From Arthrobacter sp. ISL-5 (GTDB taxonomy: Bacteria; Actinomycetota; Actinomycetes; Actinomycetales; Micrococcaceae): 56,463 nucleotides of DNA. Below, in pieces: positions 51,323 to 56,463 of the stretch (position 1 is its first letter; the number at the start of each line of letters is the position of its first letter). Both the position numbers and the translations under genes were made by a program. Under the pieces are notes generated by a model. The model was not told the DNA's origin. It did no database searches and saw only the letters and a list, made by a program, of their open reading frames with translations. The stretch lies in NCBI RefSeq assembly GCF_018613835.1, contig NZ_JAGGPM010000031.1, positions 1-56,463 on the forward strand, in the 5' to 3' direction.

Positions 51323-52567
51323 TCACCCCTCCAGCAGCCTTCGCCTGTGTCTGAGTTCCTTGACCCATGCCCGGGTGACCATGTCCGGGAAAGGCGAGGC
51401 GCCGCCGTCGTGCGCTGACGCGAACGCCGCGCCCGCCTCCAGGTCCGCGAGCAGCGGTCCGGCCGCTTTCAAGGCCAGCTCCACCACCTGCGTGGCCGCG
51501 CGCTCCGTGAGTCCGAGCTCCATGGCCCAGCCCAGGAAATGCCGCCGCGAGATGCCGCTCCGCTTGCCGCCGAGCGTCAGGGCGAGCGTTTTGTCGCCGT
51601 AGACCACTGTGGAGGGGATGTCGTACACGGGCGCGATGGACCACTCCCCCGACGGATGCTGCACCATGGACACGTTCTTGGCATGCAGGTCCCCGTTGCC
51701 GCTCAGCCAGGCGAAACCCACCTGGATCGCGAGGTTTCGCAGGGCCGGCAGCGGCGCCGCGCAGTACGCCGCGAGGGCGGTGCACACGGTCCCGAACCCC
51801 ACGTTGTACTTGTCGGCCGGGTACAGCTTCAGCACCTGCGCGCCGTCCTCGACGGCGAGGCGCTGCACGGCGTCCGGCTCACCCGCCGCTGCAGGCAGGC
51901 CCGCCAGCGGCACCCGATCGAAGCGCTCCACGAGCAGCCCCGGCCGGCCGGCCACGTCCCGCATCAGCTGCACCCGGCTCAGCGGAATCCGCAGCTTCGC
52001 CGCATACCGGAACATGATGAGCTCGTTCTCCACCACGTGCGGAAACTCCGGCGCGTTGAGCTTGAGGATGAACCGCCGGCCGGCGCTGGCCACGGGCATG
52101 GAGATCATTCCGGCGGACAGCTTGTCCTGGACGCCGGCCAGTGCCACGGGATCGATCAGGCCCGAGTCCCCCAGCAGTTCGTCGAAGTCCACCGGTTTCC
52201 GCGGATCCACCTCCACGGCGTGCTCCTCCGGATCCAGCGGCTCGCCGTGCCCCACAATCTGCACGTCCCCCACCGGGTTCCCGCCCGCGGCGATGAGCAG
52301 GGACAGGTCATCGTCAGCACTGGTCTTGATGGACCGGCGCAGCGCGTTCAGCCGGCGCCCCTCCGGCAGCAGCCCGGTAAAGTACGGCGGGGCGGCGCCT
52401 GCCGCGGACAGCACCGGCTCCGCAGTCAGCGGCAGGGAACTCGCGACCGCGGGACCGCCCTGCTGCAGGTAGCCGGGCAGGTAACTGAACTTCGTGCCGC
52501 CGTCGTGACGTTCCAGCCGCGCGGCCAGCACGCCCCTCTTGTAGATGTCGGCGACGCGGTGCCTCAT
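51323..52567 (-). CDS. hipA: HipA-family serine/threonine kinase toxin
   Basis: A 414-residue HipA kinase. Elements visible: N-terminal beta domain, GVQDKLSAGM (P-loop-like), FILKLN (ATP-site K169), NELIMFRYA, LLVERFDR, catalytic loop SGNGDLHAKNVS (D293 and N298) and metal site APVYDIP (D316). All key residues are present. HipA homologues phosphorylate aminoacyl-tRNA synthetases (GltX in E. coli) and cause dormancy; hipB partners neutralise them. It overlaps hipB by 4 bases (ATGA). Confidence 0.92.
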   Translation of the reverse strand: MRHRVADIYKRGVLAARLERHDGGTKFSYLPGYLQQGGPAVASSLPLTAEPVLSAAGAAPPYFTGLLPEGRRLNALRRSIKTSADDDLSLLIAAGGNPVGDVQIVGHGEPLDPEEHAVEVDPRKPVDFDELLGDSGLIDPVALAGVQDKLSAGMISMPVASAGRRFILKLNAPEFPHVVENELIMFRYAAKLRIPLSRVQLMRDVAGRPGLLVERFDRVPLAGLPAAAGEPDAVQRLAVEDGAQVLKLYPADKYNVGFGTVCTALAAYCAAPLPALRNLAIQVGFAWLSGNGDLHAKNVSMVQHPSGEWSIAPVYDIPSTVVYGDKTLALTLGGKRSGISRRHFLGWAMELGLTERAATQVVELALKAAGPLLADLEAGAAFASAHDGGASPFPDMVTRAWVKELRHRRRLLEG

Positions 52568-52872
52568 GGCCGTGCGCTGCTTTCGGAGGCGCCGTCCGAC
52601 GACGGGACGTCCGACGGCGGGACGCCCGACGGCTGGCTCACCAGAGCGCGCGCCGCATCCCGGGACCGTGTGCTGAGCCGCAGTTCGAGGCCGAGCGTTT
52701 CCAGGACCGCCAGCAGCGAGTCCAGCTGCACGCTCGGCTTGCCCTGCTCAACGAATCGGACAAACCGCTCGGAGACGCCGGCCATGTCGGCGAGGTCCTG
52801 CTGGCTCAACCGGAGCGCGGCCCTGCGGGCGCGGACTTCAGCGCCGAGTGTTTCGGGGAAGGTTGTGGCCAT
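52564..52872 (-). CDS. hipB: HipB-like helix-turn-helix antitoxin
   Basis: A 102-residue Xre/HipB antitoxin. The HTH reads SQQDLADMAGVSERFVRFVEQGKP, and the C-terminal 30 residues are Ser/Pro-rich and disordered, as in antitoxins. It shares an operon with hipA (ATGA overlap) and probably represses it through the repeated GGAACG/CGTTCC sites at 52890-52976. Confidence 0.9.
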   Translation of the reverse strand: MATTFPETLGAEVRARRAALRLSQQDLADMAGVSERFVRFVEQGKPSVQLDSLLAVLETLGLELRLSTRSRDAARALVSQPSGVPPSDVPSSDGASESSARP

Positions 52873-52889
52873 ACGTGGACTCCCGAATA

Positions 52890-52976
52890 GGAACGAACGT
52901 GCCGATGTAGGCGTTCCTCCAGAGTAATCCGTTCCATGCTGAACGAAAAGGGGTGAGATTCGGAACGATCGTGCCG
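52890..52976. promoter_or_regulatory. HipBA operator array
   Basis: GGAACGAACGTGCCG (52890-52904) and GGAACGATCGTGCCG (52962-52976) are direct repeats, 72 bases apart, 14 of 15 identical. Between them are CGTTCC (52912-52917) and the palindrome CGTTC-N6-GAACG (52930-52945). Confidence 0.65.
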
Positions 52977-53026
52977 CATGTCAGCCCCAAGGTTTCCGCA
53001 AAGCCAGCCTCTAGCGATTGCGGCAG

Positions 53027-53056
53027 TTGACATCGCCGTGTGACCCGTGCCATATT
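53027..53056 (+). promoter_or_regulatory. Promoter of the asparagine operon
   Basis: TTGACA (53027-53032) and CATATT (53051-53056) are 18 bases apart, and the GTG start at 53063 lies 6 bases after the -10, pointing to a leaderless gntR transcript. Confidence 0.6.
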
Positions 53057-53062
53057 TCAAGG

Positions 53063-53779
53063 GTGAACCTGTCAGACAGCCGGACAGCCGGACAGCAAGG
53101 TGTTGGAGCCGCTTCTCCGCTTGCCCGCCTCAGCGCCGCCGAGGCTGTCTTCAACGCGATCCGCGGCGACATCGAAAGCGGCCGCGTCGCCGTCGGCGCC
53201 AAACTCAACTCCGAGGCAGCCCTTGCCCAGCAGTACGGTGTCAGCCGTTCGGTGATCCGCGAGGCCCTCCGGTCCTGCACCGCCCTCGGCCTGACCGTGA
53301 CCCGCACCGGCCGCGGCTCGTTCGTCGTCGCTGACCACGTGGCCAATGACCTCGTGCTCGGACAGTTCTCGGCCCGTGACCTGAATGAGGCGCGGCCGCA
53401 CATCGAAGTTCCCGCCGCAGGGCTCGCCGCCGAGCGCCGGACCGCCGAGGACCTGGACATCCTCCGTGCGATGGTGGCCTCCATGTCCGTGGAAACCGAC
53501 CCCGAAGCCTGGGTGGTGCTCGATTCCGGCTTCCATGCTGCCATTGCCCGGGCCAGCGGCAACAAGGTCTTCGAAAGCGTCGTGGCGGACATCCGTGACG
53601 CCCTGACCCACCAGTCCGAAACCCTGAACCTGGTGACCGACCGCCAGCAGGCCTCCGACGTCGAACACCAGCGCATCCTCGATGCCATCGAAGCGGGATC
53701 CGCCGCAGACGCCAGCGCCGCCATGAGCGCGCACCTCCGCGCCGTGGGCGACGCCCTCGACTCCATCCTCAGCCAGTAA
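53063..53779 (+). CDS. GntR-family (FCD) regulator of asparagine/aspartate use
   Basis: A 238-residue FadR-subfamily regulator: wHTH (AIRGDIESGRVAVGAKLNSE, then VSRSVIREALRSCTALGL, wing TRTGRGSFVV) and a C-terminal FCD helical domain with DSGFHAAIARASGN and EHQRILDAIEAGS. It begins the run of asparaginase, aspartase and permease genes, so it most likely responds to aspartate or asparagine and controls them. GTG 53063 was chosen because the promoter lies right before it. Confidence 0.85.
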   Translation: MNLSDSRTAGQQGVGAASPLARLSAAEAVFNAIRGDIESGRVAVGAKLNSEAALAQQYGVSRSVIREALRSCTALGLTVTRTGRGSFVVADHVANDLVLGQFSARDLNEARPHIEVPAAGLAAERRTAEDLDILRAMVASMSVETDPEAWVVLDSGFHAAIARASGNKVFESVVADIRDALTHQSETLNLVTDRQQASDVEHQRILDAIEAGSAADASAAMSAHLRAVGDALDSILSQ

Positions 53780-53809
53780 CCGCCCAGCCAGATAACAGCC
53801 AAGGACTCC

Positions 53810-54889
53810 ATGCTCTCCCCTGCCTTGCCCGTCCATGCCCACGCCCGGGACCACACAGCTCCGGACCTCACGGCTCTCGACTTCACGGCCCTGCCTCGGC
53901 ACGCCGCCCTGGCAGTCCAGACCCGCGACGGCCTCGTGGAAAGCGTCCACTACGGCTCGCTCATCGCCACCGCGCCCGACGGCGGCATCCTGCTCTCCGC
54001 CGGGGAGCCGCTGGCGGCGTTTTATCCGCGGTCCTCGCTCAAGCCCCTGCAGGCCGTGGCCATGGTCCGGGCCGGACTCGACCTCCCCGCCGACCTCCTG
54101 GCCCTCACCGCCGCCAGCCACTCCGGATCCGCCGAGCACCGCGACGGCGCCCTCCGTATCCTCCAGCTCCACGGGCTCACGGCCTCGGCCCTGGAAAACA
54201 CCACCGACCTCCCCTACGGCAACCTCGAGCGCGACGAATGGCTCCGCGAGGGCGGGCTCCCCACCCGGATCACCCAGAACTGCTCCGGCAAGCACGCCGC
54301 CATGGCCGCCACCTGCGTCATCAACGGCTGGCCGGTGCGGGGCTACCTCGACCCCGGGCACCCGTTACAGCAGCTCGTGGGGCAGACCGTGGCGGAGCTG
54401 ACCGGCGAGGAGCCGTCCGGCACCAGCACCGACGGCTGCGGCACCCCCCTGTTCGCCCTGACCCTCGCCGGCATGGCCCGCGCCTTCGGCCGCCTCGCCT
54501 CCGCGGAACTTCCGGACGGTGCGTCCGCCCCGGAAAGTCCGGAAGCCGCCGTCGCGCATGCCATGCGGAACCATCCGGAGATGGTGGCGGGCGAAGGCCG
54601 CGACGTCACCGACCTCATGCGCCTCATGCCGGGAATGCTCGCAAAGGACGGTTTTGAGGGCATCCAGCTGGTGGGCCTGCCGGACGGCCGCGCCATCGCG
54701 GTCAAGATTTCCGACGGCGGCGACCGCGCCCGCATGCCCGTCACCGTGCAGGCGCTGGAAGCGCTCGACGTCGACACCGCCCCGCTCGCGGGCATCGCCA
54801 CCGGCGCTGTCCTCGGCGGCGGCACGCCCGTGGGCCTGCTGCAGGCCGTAGATTTTTCCTCCCTTGTCCCTGCCAACGACGCCAAATAA
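53810..54889 (+). CDS. ansA: L-asparaginase II family protein
   Basis: A 359-residue asparaginase of the thermolabile/ReAII type (not the L-asparaginase I/II fold of E. coli). Motifs: YPRSSLKPLQAVAMVRAG (Ser-Ser-Lys), ALTAASHSGSAEHRDGALRIL, NCSGKHAAMAATC (active-site region) and STDGCGTPLFALTL. It hydrolyses asparagine to aspartate and ammonia. AAGGA lies before the ATG. It stands directly upstream of aspA, with which it forms a catabolic pair. Symbol is by analogy. Confidence 0.9.
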   Translation: MLSPALPVHAHARDHTAPDLTALDFTALPRHAALAVQTRDGLVESVHYGSLIATAPDGGILLSAGEPLAAFYPRSSLKPLQAVAMVRAGLDLPADLLALTAASHSGSAEHRDGALRILQLHGLTASALENTTDLPYGNLERDEWLREGGLPTRITQNCSGKHAAMAATCVINGWPVRGYLDPGHPLQQLVGQTVAELTGEEPSGTSTDGCGTPLFALTLAGMARAFGRLASAELPDGASAPESPEAAVAHAMRNHPEMVAGEGRDVTDLMRLMPGMLAKDGFEGIQLVGLPDGRAIAVKISDGGDRARMPVTVQALEALDVDTAPLAGIATGAVLGGGTPVGLLQAVDFSSLVPANDAK

Positions 54890-54898
54890 GGACCGCCC

Positions 54899-56314
54899 AT
54901 GACCGAAACCCATACCCTCCCGGACGTCCGGTCCGAGCACGACCTGCTCGGCGACCGGGACGTTCCCGCCACCGCGTACTGGGGCGTGCACACGCTCCGC
55001 GCCGTGGAGAACTTCCCCATCACCGGCCAGCCGCTGTCCACCAACATGCACCTGGTCCGCGGCCTGGCCGCCGTGAAACTCGCCGCCGCCCGCACCAACC
55101 TCGAGCTCGGGCTGCTGGACGCCGAGCGCGCCGCCGCCATCGAGCAGGCCTGCACCGACGTCATGAACGGGCTCCTCAGCGACCAGTTCGTGGTGGACGT
55201 CATCCAGGGCGGCGCCGGAACGTCGTCGAACATGAACGCCAACGAGGTCATCGCCAACCGGGCCCTGGAAATCCTGGGCCACCCCAAGGGCGACTACGCC
55301 CGCCTGCACCCGAACGACCACGTCAACCTCAGCCAGTCCACCAACGACGTCTACCCCACCGCGGTCAAGCTGGGCACCATCTTCGCCGCCCGGGAACTGC
55401 TCGCCGCCCTGGCCGAACTCGAGGACGCGTTCGCGGAAAAGGCCCTCGAGTTCCGCACCGTCGTCAAAATGGGCCGCACCCAGCTCCAGGACGCCGTGCC
55501 CATGACCCTGGGCCAGGAATTCGGCACCTACGCCGTCACCATCGGCGAGGACCGGCTCCGGCTGGCCGAAGCGGACCTGCTGATCCACGAAATCAACCTC
55601 GGCGCCACCGCCATCGGCACCGGCCTGAACGCCGCTCCCGGCTACGCCGAAGCCGCCTGCCGGCACCTGGCCGAGATCACCGGCCTGCCGCTGGTCACCG
55701 CCGTGGACCTGATCGAGGCCACCCAGGACGTCGGCGCCTTCGTGCACCTCTCCGGCGTGCTCAAGCGCGTGGCCGTGAAGCTCTCCAAGATCTGCAACGA
55801 CCTGCGCTTGCTCTCCTCCGGCCCGCGCGCCGGCTTCGGCGAGATCAACCTCCCCGCCGTGCAGTCCGGCTCCTCCATCATGCCCGGCAAGATCAACCCG
55901 GTGATCCCGGAAGTCGTCAGCCAGGTCGCCTACGAAGTCATCGGCAACGACGTCACCATCACCATGGCCGCCGAAGCCGGGCAACTCCAGCTCAACGCCT
56001 TCGAACCCATCATCGTCCACAGCCTCCACAAGAGCATCTCCCACCTCGAAGCAGCTTGCCGCACCCTCACGGCACGCTGCGTCCGCGGCATCACCGCCAA
56101 CACCGAACACCTCCGCCACACCGTGGAACAATCCATCGGCCTGGTCACCGCCCTGAACCCCCACCTGGGCTACGCCACCGCCACCGCCATCGCCCAGGAA
56201 GCACTCGCCACCGGCCGGGGCGTGGCCGAACTCGTCCTCGAACACGGCCTCCTCACCGCCGAACAGCTCCAGGATCTCCTCAGCCCCGAACGCCTGGCCA
56301 ACCTCAGCAAATAG
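54899..56314 (+). CDS. aspA: Aspartate ammonia-lyase
   Basis: A 471-residue fumarase/aspartase-superfamily enzyme converting aspartate to fumarate and ammonia. Family blocks: GAGTSSNMNANEVIANRAL, LSQSTNDVYPTA, VVKMGRTQLQDAVPMTLGQE and the signature loop SGSSIMPGKINPVIPE (Ser base). AAGGA precedes the ATG, 9 bases after ansA. With asparaginase it links asparagine to the TCA cycle. Confidence 0.95.
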   Translation: MTETHTLPDVRSEHDLLGDRDVPATAYWGVHTLRAVENFPITGQPLSTNMHLVRGLAAVKLAAARTNLELGLLDAERAAAIEQACTDVMNGLLSDQFVVDVIQGGAGTSSNMNANEVIANRALEILGHPKGDYARLHPNDHVNLSQSTNDVYPTAVKLGTIFAARELLAALAELEDAFAEKALEFRTVVKMGRTQLQDAVPMTLGQEFGTYAVTIGEDRLRLAEADLLIHEINLGATAIGTGLNAAPGYAEAACRHLAEITGLPLVTAVDLIEATQDVGAFVHLSGVLKRVAVKLSKICNDLRLLSSGPRAGFGEINLPAVQSGSSIMPGKINPVIPEVVSQVAYEVIGNDVTITMAAEAGQLQLNAFEPIIVHSLHKSISHLEAACRTLTARCVRGITANTEHLRHTVEQSIGLVTALNPHLGYATATAIAQEALATGRGVAELVLEHGLLTAEQLQDLLSPERLANLSK

Positions 56315-56354
56315 CCACCGCTGGACCCCCGAACCGCAAACCAAAGGATCCCCC

Positions 56355-56463
56355 ATGTCCAATCCCCAACAGGGCACCGCGACCCAGGCTGCCATTACGG
56401 ACCACACGGTCCCGGCCCAGGCGCACGCCACCGAATCCCTTCTTCATGCGGAAGACAAGGGCT
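56355..56463 (+). CDS. Amino-acid permease, start only (truncated by window end)
   Basis: Only the first 36 codons are present: a hydrophilic tail MSNPQQGTATQAA continuing to SLLHAEDKG. The ending HAEDKG matches the junction before the first helix of APC-family amino-acid permeases (AnsP/AroP group). AAAGGAT lies before the ATG. Its place directly after aspA suggests an asparagine/aspartate permease; the identity rests on 36 residues and context. Confidence 0.6.
   Translation, partial: MSNPQQGTATQAAITDHTVPAQAHATESLLHAEDKG

Noticed and set aside
54365..56431. A 688-codon leftward open frame opposite ansA/aspA
   Set aside because: Glycine/valine-rich antisense shadow of aspA and ansA, with no recognisable motif.
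1..56463. tRNA, rRNA, CRISPR arrays, integrase or transposase genes
   Set aside because: No cloverleaf with T-arm GGTTCGA, no repeated spacer pattern, and no recombinase motifs were noticed on either strand.

Overview
The window is high-GC actinobacterial DNA, most likely from an Arthrobacter/Pseudarthrobacter-type member of the Micrococcaceae. Supporting signs are a DtxR/IdeR iron box, many apparently leaderless genes with a TAGNNT-like -10 a few bases before the start codon, frequent GTG/TTG starts, short ATGA/GTGA gene overlaps, and gene families typical of soil Micrococcaceae. No tRNA, rRNA, prophage, IS element or CRISPR array was seen. All identifications come from reading the translations; no database was searched.

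Layout, left to right. (1) 173-948: zinc-independent ribosomal proteins rpmB-rpmG-rpsN. (2) 1463-4286: an extracytoplasmic flavin redox operon (ferric-reductase-like, FMN-binding, ApbE) in which the first and third genes each carry a one-base frameshift. (3) 4357-11288: two SGNH hydrolase paralogues flanking a MarR/YciI pair and a polyamine-type ABC importer; a roughly 93-bp segment made of the yciI 3' end plus its hairpin is duplicated 4.3 kb away. (4) 11549-16894: an iron-siderophore uptake operon behind a DtxR box, with two in-frame 63-bp palindromic insertions in its permeases. (5) 16970-19560: an MFS exporter with two C-terminal beta-sandwich domains and its TetR regulator behind two operators. 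(6) 20535-26270: jetABC (MksFEB), a Wadjet-like SMC operon with no jetD nuclease beside it.

(7) 26574-34734: an acyl-CoA dehydrogenase, small membrane proteins, a SEC-C/YchJ protein, an aldo/keto reductase, an NmrA-like oxidoreductase and a molybdopterin oxidoreductase. (8) 34807-41551: a GntR-controlled carbon-utilisation cluster (SDR, sugar isomerase, MHS transporter, two-subunit transketolase, GntR, atypical SDR) whose operators flank the divergent promoter and the regulator. (9) 41649-46897: S4 protein, DHFR-like protein, a STAS-like/DUF4389 membrane operon preceded by a 21-codon coupled ORF, an amidohydrolase and a GIY-YIG-like protein. (10) 47015-48936: a Tat phospholipase C pseudogene. 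(11) 49123-52976: a SnoaL-like protein, two poorly characterised genes, and a HipBA toxin-antitoxin module. (12) 53027-end: the asparagine/aspartate operon gntR-asparaginase-aspA-permease.

The most notable points are the protein-coding palindromic element in both iron permeases, the jetD-less Wadjet operon, the duplicated hairpin with a compensatory base-pair change, the shared operators of the two-subunit transketolase cluster, and the coupled 21-codon ORF. Several genes are broken (two flavin-operon genes and the phospholipase C); the single-base shifts could be real decay or assembly errors.
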